A stretch of DNA of 64,000 bases from Chionoecetes opilio. Its lineage: Eukaryota > Arthropoda > Malacostraca > Decapoda > Majidae. The position numbers and the translations under genes were made by a program. The stretch lies in NCBI GenBank assembly GCA_016584305.1, contig JACEEZ010024150.1, positions 62,001 through 126,000 of the forward strand. The letters run 5' to 3'. Shown in pieces: positions 49,296 to 59,700 of this stretch (the first letter of the stretch is position 1; each line of letters opens with the position of its first letter). The notes below the pieces were generated by a model. The model saw nothing but the letters and a program-made list of their open reading frames with translations, had not been told where the DNA came from and ran no database searches.

Positions 49296-49834
49296 GCAGA
49301 GTGGAACTCAGCCACCTACTCGAGCGCGTGCGCCGCCCTAAGAGACCTGGAAGGAGTACACGCGTAAACTCGCTCGCTGCACTTAGACAATACACTAGTC
49401 TCGTATAAGAGGCCACCGCGACGCAGTAATGCGTGTGCCCGCACTCAAGGCTAGAAAGATTCTCATCCTCTCTCTACTCTGTGTTCAGGCCCTCAGGGGC
49501 AGGCCAGGCTTGTGGTGGTGGGTAGAGGGCAAAGGTTATATCAGTGCGACAGTCAATCATCTAATGTGTGAAGTGAGGGGTGAAAGGTGATGGCTCCTTG
49601 AACGCGGGCAACTCTGTTGGGTGAGCGATATAAGCAATGCCTCTCCCTTTTTTCCCATCTCTCGTTCCTTCTTCTCCTTTTCTCTCTTCCCATTCCTCAT
49701 TTTCTCTCTCCTTCTTCCCGTCTCTCTATTCCCTTCCGTCTGGACGCTCATCTTTAGAACAGCTAGTGTCAGCAATTCTGGAGGTGGCCTTTGAACTCTC
49801 CTTGATGGTTTGATAAAGATAAGTTGTGTCAGCG
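49296..49834. other. Gene-free stretch with CT-rich tract
   Basis: A pyrimidine-rich segment at about 49640-49740 (CTCCTTTTCTCTCTTCCC-like). No gene is supported. Confidence 0.45.
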
Positions 49835-50870
49835 AAAACCATCGTCGCTTCTCTCTCGTCCACTACCGTTATCAGAGATTCTCTTTCTTCCCTTATTCTC
49901 TTCTTCTATTCCCTTATTTATCCTTCTCTCCTTTCCTACGGACCCTCACACTTATCATTATCTGCTGTCTCATAAACTTTCCTATAAAAACTCTTTAGGC
50001 TTCTCGACACCCGTAACTCTCAGGCCACATCCCTTGCTCCATTTTATGTCACTATGACCTCACTACCTATCCATGTGAATAAACCTAACTTATAATCAAC
50101 TGGTCTAGATGTGAGAAAAAGTATTTACGAAAGGAACTAAGGATGGGTTATTGATATCAATACGAGGTGATTTAAAGAAGAACTGTTCTCCTCCGGGGAG
50201 AAAGGAAGGAAAATTTGCAGGTAAAATTAACTCCGAGGACGAATTATGTTAATTAAATTTGATAAGATAAAATTACTATAATACTACTTCCGATCGATAA
50301 AGGATTAGTTAAAAAATTGGGGGGGTCTTCTATGTTTTATTAAAAATTAGAGTCCACGTTGGCATGGTATGAGGCGCCAAGGATTTTCACGCCCACCACA
50401 CGGAAATTCAGTAAGGAATTGTTCAGGAAAAATCGTCGCTTCACCAACAACTACCTACAAAGAAAAAAATTATATATATCTTTTATTCTCTTCTTCTATT
50501 CCTTATTATATATTTCCTTTCCTACGGATACATTATATTATCTGCTGTTCATAAACTTCCTATTATATAATCTTTAGGGCTCTATATATATAATCTAGAT
50601 ATACTATCTATATTTTATGTACTATATACTATATCCATTATATATAAACACTAATTATAATAATGGTATATATGTATATAAATATATTTACGAAAGGAAT
50701 AAGGATGTTATTATATATATACGAGGTATTTAAAGAATAACTATTCTCTCCGGAGAAAGAAGGAAAATTTATATAAATTAAACTGAGAGATTATTTTAAT
50801 TTAAATTTATAAGATAAAATTATATAATACTAATTTATAATATAAAAGGGATTAGTTTGAAAGATTTTGT
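49835..50870. repeat. Direct duplication with an AT-shifted second copy
   Basis: About 49835-50330 is repeated in the same orientation at about 50425-50870. Shared landmarks are ATCGTCGCTTC, TTATTCTCTTCTTCTATTCC, TCCTTTCCTACGGA, TATTTACGAAAGGAA, CCGG(G)GAGAAAG and GGATTAGTT. In the second copy many G/C-containing words are replaced by TATA-type runs and the copy is shorter. Open frames here are not conserved as proteins. Confidence 0.65.
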
Positions 50871-51238
50871 TTCTTTCTGAAATTTTTTACGTAGAAAAGG
50901 TTTACCATCCAAACTTTGGCCTAACTAATGAGCCCCAAGAAAAAATTTTTCAACGTACCACACGAATTGCTAGTATAAGTGATACTTATCAAATAAAAAA
51001 TTCTTTGGTTTTTTACCCTGCATTATCTTCCTTCTCCCCGAGAGAACATTCCTTTAATATCGTATTGATATCAATAAATCTATTCTTATTTTTATATATT
51101 TTAATTACTTCTATATATATATGTGTATATCTTATACATAAAATCATATACGCTATAATTCGTAATATAGCGCTAACATTAATATGGGGGCACTAAATGA
51201 TTATCTATAGATAAATAAAACGAATCTTATATATAATA

Positions 51239-51292
<54 letters not shown>

Positions 51293-51361
51293 ATTATATA
51301 TTATATATATATATATAATCATATATATGTATATAGGTAAGGATTCGTTTTATTTTATCTA
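50871..51361. other. AT-rich spacer with TA microsatellite
   Basis: TA repeats at about 51225-51330. About 51147-51190 is an inverted partial copy of the transposon arm at 51388-51430 (TAATTCGTAATATAG versus CATATATTACGAATTA). No gene. Confidence 0.5.
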
Positions 51362-51482
51362 CCGTAGATAACACTTTAGTCGCCACTTGCATTAATGTCG
51401 CCAGGCGCCATATATTACGAATTATAGCGTCACTACTGATTTTTATGTGCCACTGAAGATGATACACAGTAGTTTATATCAT

Positions 51483-52135
51483 GAAGTAATTAGTATCTTA
51501 AATATTGTGAATAATGAACATAAGGAGATGTATATCATGGGAGATTTCAACATAGATTTGCTTAGAGTTAAAAATCACAAACCAACGTCAAATTTCATAG
51601 ACACTCTAATAAGTTATTCATACCTACCCCTTATTAACAAACCCACAAGAATCACTAGTACCTCTGCCACACTTATTGATAATATATTTTGTAACAATGT
51701 TCACAACAATAATTATGTTAAGGGTGTTCTTTATGCAGATATTTCAGACCACCTTCCCATATTTTGTATTAAGAAAAATTATATAAGAAACAGAGAAGTT
51801 AATTTCATAACAAAGCGAATATTCAATGAAGATTGTATAAAGAAATTTAATGAAATGTGTAACACTGTCAATTGGGATAATGTTATTGATACCACTGACT
51901 GCCAAGAAGCATATTCTAAATTTCAAAGTTATTTTTTTAAATGCTATAATGAAGCATTTCCTATAATCAAAATGAAAATGGGTTATAAGCATAGGAAGCC
52001 TTGGTTAACTTTAGCCATGAAGGAATCAATTAAAAATAAAAACAAACTATACCTATTGCAATTAAAAAGACCATCTACTGAAACTTCAAAGAATTACAAA
52101 ACTTATAAAAGAATCTTCAAAAGTTACTTTGTCTA
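51483..52135 (+). pseudogene. LINE endonuclease (APE-type), C-terminal part
   Basis: Motifs YIMGDFNIDLL, TSTSATLIDNIF and ISDHLPIF are those of the apurinic-endonuclease-like domain that nicks target DNA for LINE insertion; Asp/Asn of GDFN and the SDH histidine are catalytic. The N-terminal half is missing through 5' truncation. The frame that opens at 51447 includes some MITE-derived codons. It closes at a TAG at 52133-52135, probably a frameshift, since LINE-like sequence continues. Confidence 0.8.
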
Positions 52136-53946
52136 GCTGAACGTGATCATTATAGTAAGTTATTTAATGACAATATTGGTAACATCAGGAAATCTTGGGA
52201 TATAATAAATGAAATTATAAATAAAAAGAAGAAATCGACTCTGATTTCAAACAAAATTTTAGTGAATGATAGAGAAGAAGAAAATTCTGAAATTACTGCT
52301 AACGCTTTCAATTATTATTTTGTTAATATTGGAAAGAAAATTTGTGATTCATTGCCTCCTTGTAATCAAAATTACTCCGAATATTTGTCAGCGCCTAACA
52401 CCAATTCTATATTCTTGCATCCGTCAGATACAAACGAAGTCACTAACGTAATAAAGACGCGAAAGAGAAAGAGTCCAGGACATGATGGAATAACAGCTGA
52501 TGTCATTAAACTATCATATCCAGTCTTCATAAATGCTCTGACACATATTATACATCAGTCTCTTTTACAAGGTGTTTTTCCCCAAGAATTAAAAACTGCT
52601 AAAGTTATTCCCATATTTAAAGTAGGTAACAGTACTCTAATGAATAATTACCGACCAGTCTCTGTACTAAGTATATTCTCTAAAATATTTGAGCAAATAA
52701 GCATAAGAGATTAACTGAATTTATAGCATCGAACAATATTTTATATAAATATCAATTTGGTTTTAGGGAAGGCCATGGGACTGATCTTGCTTTGATCACC
52801 TTGGTAGACAAAATCTCAGAATCGTTGGATGCAGGAGACTATGTGCCCTTGATTTAAGTAAAGCGTTTGATACTGTTAATCATGATATTTTGTTAGGAAA
52901 ATTGGAGCAGTATGGCATAAGAGGTACAGCTCGTAATTGGATTAAAAGTTATTTAACTAATAGGTATCAGTATGTGTTATATAATGAAGTTGAATAAAAA
53001 TTATTACAATTAAAATCTGGTGTTCCCCAGGGGTCTGTTTTGGGACCACTACTATTTTTGATATATGTTAATGACATTATTAATATTTCGACGTTGCTTG
53101 TACCAATACTTTTCGCTGATGATACTAACATTTGTCTTAATGGTCCAAATATTGATGAATTGTTTACAAAAATCAACTCTGAAATGAAGAAGTTGGTGAG
53201 ATGGATTTATGCTAATAAACTTTCATTGAATACTTCAAAAACTCATTATATGATTTTCAGAACTAGAGGTAAAACAGTGAAAACTAATCTCAATGTTTAT
53301 GTTGACCAGGTTAAAATAGATCATGTAGAATCAACAAAATTTTTAGGTGTAGTCATTGATGAAAGATTGTCCCTTTGGGTTTCCCTCATATTAATTACAT
53401 AAAAAGTAAAATAGCAAAAAATATTGGGATTTTGTGTAAAGCTAGAAAATTTATAAATGCCAACTCCTTGATTACTTTGTATAACAGCTTTATATATCCA
53501 TATATTACTTATGGTGTAGAAGTTTTGGGATCTGCAAATGATTATAACGTTATGTTCAGCAGATTATAATATTGCAAAAGAGAATTGTCAGAATATTTAC
53601 ATCATCATGACCAAGGGATCACACTGCCCCATTGTTTAAGTCACTCAAAATATTACCATTTTCTAAAGTTTATTCATACTGTGTTACAAAATTGATGTTT
53701 AAGTATGTAAAACGGTTGGTGTCGACAGCATTGAGAGGCATGTTTCCTACTAGTGAGGATATACACTCTTACCCCACCAGACAGAGAGGTAACCTTCGTG
53801 TACCACAAGGCAGAACAACAATGATACACAGAACATTTAGATATAAAGGAACACGTATATGGAACGAGGTATCAACAACTATAGACCATCATTGCTCATT
53901 ATCAACTAATAAATACAGAATTAAGAAATATTTCATGACCATGTAA
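52136..53946 (+). pseudogene. LINE reverse transcriptase
   Basis: Split over several frames. 52262-52714 has SPGHDGITADVIKLSYPVF and NNYRPVSVLSIFSKIFEQI. About 52745-52990 has [15 protein letters not shown] and [20 protein letters not shown]. From about 53000 to 53400 come SGVPQGSVLGPLLFLIYVND, the catalytic FADDTNICL and STKFLGVVIDERLS. 53375-53569 has KSKIAKNIGILCKARKF and YNSFIYPYITYGVEV. The tail at 53632-53946 has the usual SLKILPFSKVY-type end. A TAA at 52996-52998 and frame changes near 52710, 52840, 53370 and 53570 inactivate it. Function in the family: target-primed reverse transcription in the nucleus. Confidence 0.85.
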
Positions 53947-54172
53947 ATTATGTTTTATATTTATTTTTTTGTGTTAGGATGTAGCATACAATAGAACATT
54001 TAAGAAAATTAGATTTAGCCTTCTCATAGTTTAATACAGTTATTATATAGAATAGGAGGGCAAAATATACCAGTAGGTATCAGTCCTCATTGCCATATAA
54101 CAATGAAGAAATTAAGTCAATATATATATTGTGTATATATTCATGACAATAAAAGAAGAATTTTGAATTGAA

Positions 54173-54472
54173 TGACTGTATAATCTACCATGTTTCAGAG
54201 TTGTTTTATACTTTGTATCTGCAAGTATATACGGTTTCAAATTTCACTACTCGCTTTTTTTTCGGGCGACGACGACGGCGGGAGGACACTCAGAACATAA
54301 ACACTAGCTGGCGACCTTAGTGTAGCACCGTTACCAACGTCGCCACTCGGTTTTATTTTTGTAATATGTTCATTTATAGCCATAATATGACACAGATGAA
54401 GACACAAAATGACACAGACTATCCAGATAGCCCCTACTAACTTTCCTGAAATCATGAATGTAGAAATGTAAG
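54173..54472. other. Spacer between LINE and MITE
   Basis: No gene. CTGGCGACCTTAGTG at about 54308 recalls the MITE word GGCGACATTAGTG (11695 region) and may be a displaced piece of the enclosing transposon. Confidence 0.4.
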
Positions 54473-54695
54473 TACACACAAACCTCGTTTTCCCGGACTA
54501 ATAGGGGGGGAGCACTGGTCCGGGAACCGCAAAAGTCCGGGAATCGCAACAGTCCAGGAATTATCCTCTAAAAAATATTAAAAAAAAAAGAAAAAAAGTC
54601 CGATGCCATTACTCTGCCATACGACGTTTATCCTACTCTAGTATTTACTGTCCGGCAGCCGCCAATATCAACTACCCCGCCTCGGACTTTTACGT

Positions 54696-55345
54696 CCGCT
54701 GAGCATGCTGCCACCTGGCGGGAGGCAGCAGTAAGTGTTCAATAGTCTCAAGAAACGTTCCTGCACCAGGGGCAGTGGGGGGCAGGGGACTAACGGAGGC
54801 GTGCAGGTGAACCGTGACTGTCGTGTGCCCAAATGTAAACAATACGACCGCTGAGCATGCTGCCACCTGGCGGGAGGCAGCAGAAAGTGTTCAATAGTCT
54901 CAAGAGACGTTCCTGCACCAGGGGCAGTGGGGGTCAGGGGACTAACGGAGGCCGTGCAGGTGAACCGTGAGTGTCGTGTGCCCAAATGTAAACAATACGA
55001 CCGCTGAACATACTGCCACCTGGCGGGAGGCAGCAGAAAGTGTTCAATAGTCTCAAGAGACGTTCCTGCACCAGGGGCAGTGGGGGTCAGGGGACTAACG
55101 GAGGCCGTGCAGGTGAACCGTGAGTGTCGTGTGTCCAAATGTAAACAATACGACCGCTGAGCATGCTGCCACCTGGCGGGAGGCAGCAGAAAGTGTTCAA
55201 TAGTCTCAAGAGACGTTCCTGCACCAGGGGCAGTGGGGGTCAGGGGACTGACGGAGGCCGTGCAGGTGAACCATGAGTGTCGTGTGCCCAAATGTAAACA
55301 ATACGACCGCTGAGCATGCTGCCACCTGGCGGGAGGCGTGGACAC
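54696..55345 (-). repeat. 153-bp tandem repeat with an open frame
   Basis: Units start CCGCTGAGCATGCTGCCACC near 54696, 54848, 55001, 55154 and 55307 (spacing 152, 153, 153 and 153), giving four full copies and part of a fifth. Since 153 is 51 codons, the minus-strand frame 55600-54668 stays open through all copies and encodes a repeated LPPARWQHAQRSYCLHLGTR unit. The frame also spans the poly-A tract, and I see no known domain; translation is doubtful. Confidence 0.85.
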
Positions 55346-55420
55346 TGACCAGGGGTGACAGGAGACACTCGGAACGCCGGACAACTTTGTCAATTTACGA
55401 ACAGGACCAGACATTTCAAC

Positions 55421-55423
<3 letters not shown>

Positions 55424-55484
<61 letters not shown>
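55424..55484 (+). repeat. Poly-A run of 61 bp
   Basis: An uninterrupted A homopolymer inside the MITE. It may be a former retroelement tail or a slippage product. Confidence 0.9.
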
Positions 55485-55488
<4 letters not shown>

Positions 55489-55659
55489 TATTTGTCTGGG
55501 GGACTGATATATCCCCGGACCTCGGATTTTGTCCGGCAAATCCGATATCCGGGAAATGGGGGTCCGGGAAATCGAGGTTTGTGTGTATTAACGCCACCAA
55601 ACGTCTGTAAATCGAAGAAAAAAAACGTTGTCATGGCGAATTTAGTGTTATCTACGGTA

Positions 55660-56040
55660 CCCTGCCATACCTCGTCTGCTACTTTATGGAGGCCTATAAT
55701 TTCTTCTTCAGCATATAGTGGAGATATAACTAATTTCTGGAAACCAAAAATTTACACTTGTTCAAAGGAAACCAGCAGAAATGTGCATATTTACAATGAG
55801 TGTAAGGCGGTGCGACTGAGGTGCACCGCCCAGGCTGGCTGGCCACCAATGGGCAACTACACTGAGTATTAATTAAGATCCCGTTCCAAATGTCCATAAA
55901 TCTTGATTAGATAGGCAACTTGCGGACAACTGGGTGCTAGCGACCAATATTGGATGTTATTTTAACCACTGTAAGGTACTCTGAAGTGTTCTTGTGTTGA
56001 ATATCAGGTTTTCACTAATAAAACCAATGGTTATAATATA
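55660..56040. other. Gene-free stretch
   Basis: The short plus-strand frame ending at 55872 shows no recognisable motif. Nothing else is seen. Confidence 0.4.
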
Positions 56041-56048
56041 CTCATGTC

Positions 56049-56343
56049 CAAGGGCGTAGTCAGAAGGAGGGCCAATGGGGCCATGCCCCCCCCCCCAATT
56101 CAACACATCTACTTTAGGAGTGTATGGTATAATTTCATCAATTTTACTATATTGAATATCATGCAAAGAACCAATAAATGACCCCCCATAGGGCTCAATA
56201 TGCCCCCAATTAAGTCATATCTTCAAAAATATTCTCTGGGGGGCTTATAGAGCCTCCCAAACCCCCAGCTGATTAAGGCACCCACCCCTCAACCATCATT
56301 GGGAGGTGGCCCCCCCCAATTATTTTTCCTGGCTACGCCCTTG
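56049..56343. mobile_element. hAT-type MITE
   Basis: A 295-bp element with ends CAAGGGCGTAG and CTACGCCCTTG. It is flanked by a perfect 8-bp duplication CTCATGTC (56041-56048 and 56344-56351), the hallmark of hAT transposition. Subterminal poly-C/poly-G tracts are typical of such MITEs. Confidence 0.92.
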
Positions 56344-56486
56344 CTCATGTCCATATCATGAACATAGGTTTGAAGAATTATTATTTGAATGGATGCTATA
56401 CTCCTGCATGGTCCAAGAGCCTCGAATGAAGTATTACGTCAAAATGTATGGGTGAATATGTTTCTCCATTGATGCTGAAAGACTAT

Positions 56487-56669
56487 AGGCGTTTTCTGCG
56501 GGGATCCTGATTGCAACCGAAAAATTTTCGGTGGCTCAAATTTCGATCCCTGTTCAACCATCCAGGGAAGATGATCGGCCCGACCCGCAATCATTTGTTG
56601 TTGTTGCTGTGACCGTTTGCAATCGAAAATTTTCCGATTGCAACAAAAAATCCCCCGCAGAAAACGCCT
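56487..56669. mobile_element. 183-bp MITE
   Basis: Ends AGGCGTTTTCTGCGGGGAT and its reverse complement, then GATTGCAAC...GTTGCAATC-type inner arms. TAT flanks both ends (56484-56486 and 56670-56672), a 3-bp duplication fitting the PIF/Harbinger pattern. Confidence 0.75.
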
Positions 56670-56776
56670 TATATAGATATTCGCACAAGGGTAGTATGAT
56701 TTCTTATTTTATAAAAAACATGATTAACGCCACGGCTAATTTCCCCATCCGACATTTTTGAAATAAACACGGCCCC

Positions 56777-59700
56777 CAGTGATGCCAGATCTACAGATTA
56801 ATATGTGGATCTACAGATATTAGGTCTAGTTAAAGATTTTCAGATCTTGCCTCTAAAATTCCAATGAACTGCAACTCGAGAAATGCCAGTGGTCGCTGGC
56901 AGTTTTAACTCAAAGGTTGGTCTACTTGTGTTTTGCCTCCGCGACTAATATTTTCATAAATCAATTTCGCGATAAATATTGATGCACCGCATCTGAATAC
57001 CAAAAAATATAGTTCTTCTGTTGTTCTACTAATTATATGGATGACATGCATTACGATGGAACGTTCTATAATAGCAATTTAATGCAAATTACTCGCCTCG
57101 AGTAGCAAAGCTTAATATATTTTTTACATGTATATTGTGGCATGTAAAATTTGGGCGATGTTCACACTGTTTTCTAAGACAGTACTGCTGCGTTGGAAAA
57201 ACACTTGTCAAAATACAATAAGCAACGCCTTGGAAAAACGAAGAATAAAGAATGCCGAAATCGGCTTGTTGGTGCGACAATGTAGGTTATAATTGTGGAA
57301 GCGACATCCCGCGGCGGGGTTTGGTGGGGTGGGGGGGAGATTGTGGCGGGAAGATTGAATCAAAACATTACGACTTCACGCGTCGAACTCATTGCATTTT
57401 CCAGGCTTTCTATCTGATTGATACACAATAATAACAGGAAAATACGACTGCCTAGGTATAGATAACTTCTAAACATACGTTATGACTATATAATACATAG
57501 GTAGCATTTACCTCGCCTCCTCAACTATAACCTACTTGGTTATTTGGGTTAAATACATGTTTACAGAATCAAGCTTCTATACAATATACATATAGAAGAA
57601 AATCGTTCTTAATATTTACTTTTGTGTTTTAAGTGCAGTGGAAAAAGCCCATATTTTGTTTCCAGTAGACCAACTTATTATCAAAAAAGTGAGTTAAAAC
57701 TGCTAGCGACCCCTGGCATTTTGGGTTCCAGTTCTCTCGAATTCCAATGATCTGAAACTCGAGAAATGTCAGTGGTCGCTGGCAGTTTTAACTAAAAGGT
57801 TGTCTACTGTTTTTTTGGCTCCGGGGACTAATATTTTCAAAAATTTAAATTTTCGCGATAAACATTGATGCACCGCATCTGAATACCAAAAAATATAGTT
57901 CTTCTGTTGTTCTACTAATTATTGGATGTCATGCATTACGATGGAACGTTCTATAAATAGCAATTTAATGCAAATTACTCGCCTCGAGTAGCAAAGCTTA
58001 ATATTTTTTAAATGTATATTGGGATGTAAAATTGGGCGATGTTCACACTTTTCTAAGACAGTACTGCTGCGTCTTGGCAAACGCTTGTCAAAATACAATA
58101 AGCAATCCCTTGGGAAAAAAACGAAAAATAAAGAATGCCGAAATCGGCTTGTTGGTGCGACAATGTAGGTTATAATTGGGGAGGCGACACCCCCGCGGCG
58201 GGGAGTGGTGGGCGGGGGGAGATTGTGGCAGGAAGATTGAATCAAAACATTGCTACTTCACGCGTCGACTCATTGCACTTCCAGGCTTCTATCTGATTGA
58301 TACACAATAATAACAGGAAATATGACTGCCTAGGTATAGATAACTTCTAAACATTCGTTATTGACTATATAAATATCATAGAGTAGCATTTACCTCGCCT
58401 CCTCAACTATAACCTGCTTGGTTATTTGGTTATATACAATGTTTTACAGAATCAAGCTTCTATACAATATACATATAGAAGAAAATCGTTCTTAATATTA
58501 TACTTTTGTGTTTTAAGTGCAGTGGAATAAGCCCATATTTTGTTTTCCAGTAGACCAACTTATTATCAAAAGAGTGAGTTAAAAACTGCCAGCGACCCTG
58601 GCATTTTGGGTTTTCCAGTTCTCTCGAATTCCAATGATCTGAAACTCGAGAAATGCAGTGGTCGCTGGCAGGTTTTAACCCCAAAGGTTGGTCTACTGTG
58701 TTTTGGCTCCGCGAATAATATTTTTCATAATTAATTTCGCGATAAAACATTGATGCACCGCATCTGAATCCCAAAAAATATAGTTCTTCTTTTGTTTTTA
58801 CTAATTATATGGATGACTTTGCATTACGATGGAACGTTCTATAATAGCAATTTAATGCAAATTACTCGCTCGAGTAGCAAAGCTTAATTTTTTTACATGT
58901 ATATTTGGCATGTAAAATTGGGCGATGTTCACACTGTTTTTAAGACAGTACTGCTGCGTCTGGCAAACGCTTGTCAAAATCAATAAGCAATGCCTTGGAA
59001 AGACGAAGAATAAAGAATGCCGAAACCCGCTTGTTGTGCAAACAATGTAGGTTATAATTGTGGAGGCGACACGCCGCGGCGGGGATTGGTGGGGGGGGGA
59101 GTTGTGGCGGGAAGATTGAATCAAAACATTACGACTTCACGCGTCGACTCATTGCACTTCCAGGCTTTTTTATCTGATTGATACACAATAATAACAGGAA
59201 AATATGACTGCCTAGGTATAGATAACTTCTAAACATACGTTATTGACTATATAATATCATAGAGTAACATTTACCTCGCCTCCTCAACTAAAAACCTACT
59301 TGGTTAATTGGTTAATACATGTTTTACAGAATCAGGCTTCTATACAATATACATATAGAAGAAAATCGTTCTTAATATTATACTTTTGTGTTTTAAGTGC
59401 AGTGGAATAACCCCATATTTTGTTTTCCAGTAGACCAACTTATTATCAAAAAAGTGAGTTAAAACTGCCAGCGACCCTGGCATTTGGGTTCCAGTTCTCT
59501 CGAATTCCAATGATCTGAAACTCGAGAAATGCCAGTGGTCGCTGGCAGTTTTAACTCAAAGGTTGGTCTACTGTGTTTTGGCTCCGTGACTAATATTTTT
59601 CATAAATTAATTTCGCGATAAACATTGATGCACCGCATCTGAATACCAAAAAATATAGTTCTTCTGTTTTTTCTACTAATTATGTGGAGGACATGCATTA

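Larger units (their letters stand above)
51483..54172 (+). mobile_element. 5'-truncated non-LTR retrotransposon (Jockey/CR1 group)
   Basis: This LINE lacks its 5' end and starts inside the endonuclease domain, directly at the edge of the MITE arm. EN, RT and a 3' part follow in order. The 3' end reads AATAAAAGAAGAATTTTGAA then TTGAATGA, a short TTGAA-type tail seen in several Jockey/CR1/Daphne-like LINEs. At least five frameshifts and a stop make it inactive. Confidence 0.8.
54475..55585. mobile_element. pogo/Tigger-style MITE with internal tandem repeat
   Basis: Ends read CACACAAACCTCGTTTTCCC and its reverse complement (with ATTTCCC), flanked by TA on both sides (54473-54474 and 55586-55587). 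Subterminal GTCCGGGAA words repeat near both ends, as in pogo/Tigger-type Tc1/mariner elements. The 1.1-kb element has no transposase. It contains a 153-bp tandem array and a 61-bp A run. Confidence 0.75.
51362..55657. mobile_element. Split transposon ends enclosing nested insertions
   Basis: CCGTAGATAACACT at 51362 (after TA) and its reverse complement ending at 55657 (before TA) are the same ends as the MITE at 11462-11718. About 120 bp of the left arm is present. A LINE and a second MITE now fill the middle. The right arm is reduced to about 25 bp, so one inserted original element is the simplest, but not the only, reading. Confidence 0.5.

Noticed and set aside
48656..49315. Long open frames on both strands near the end of copy B
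   Set aside because: GC-rich tandem repeats have few stops. No domain is seen and the frames overlap on opposite strands.
50867..51196. 109-residue hydrophobic protein
   Set aside because: Ile/Leu/Tyr-rich composition follows from AT-rich DNA, and there is no homology pattern or conservation.
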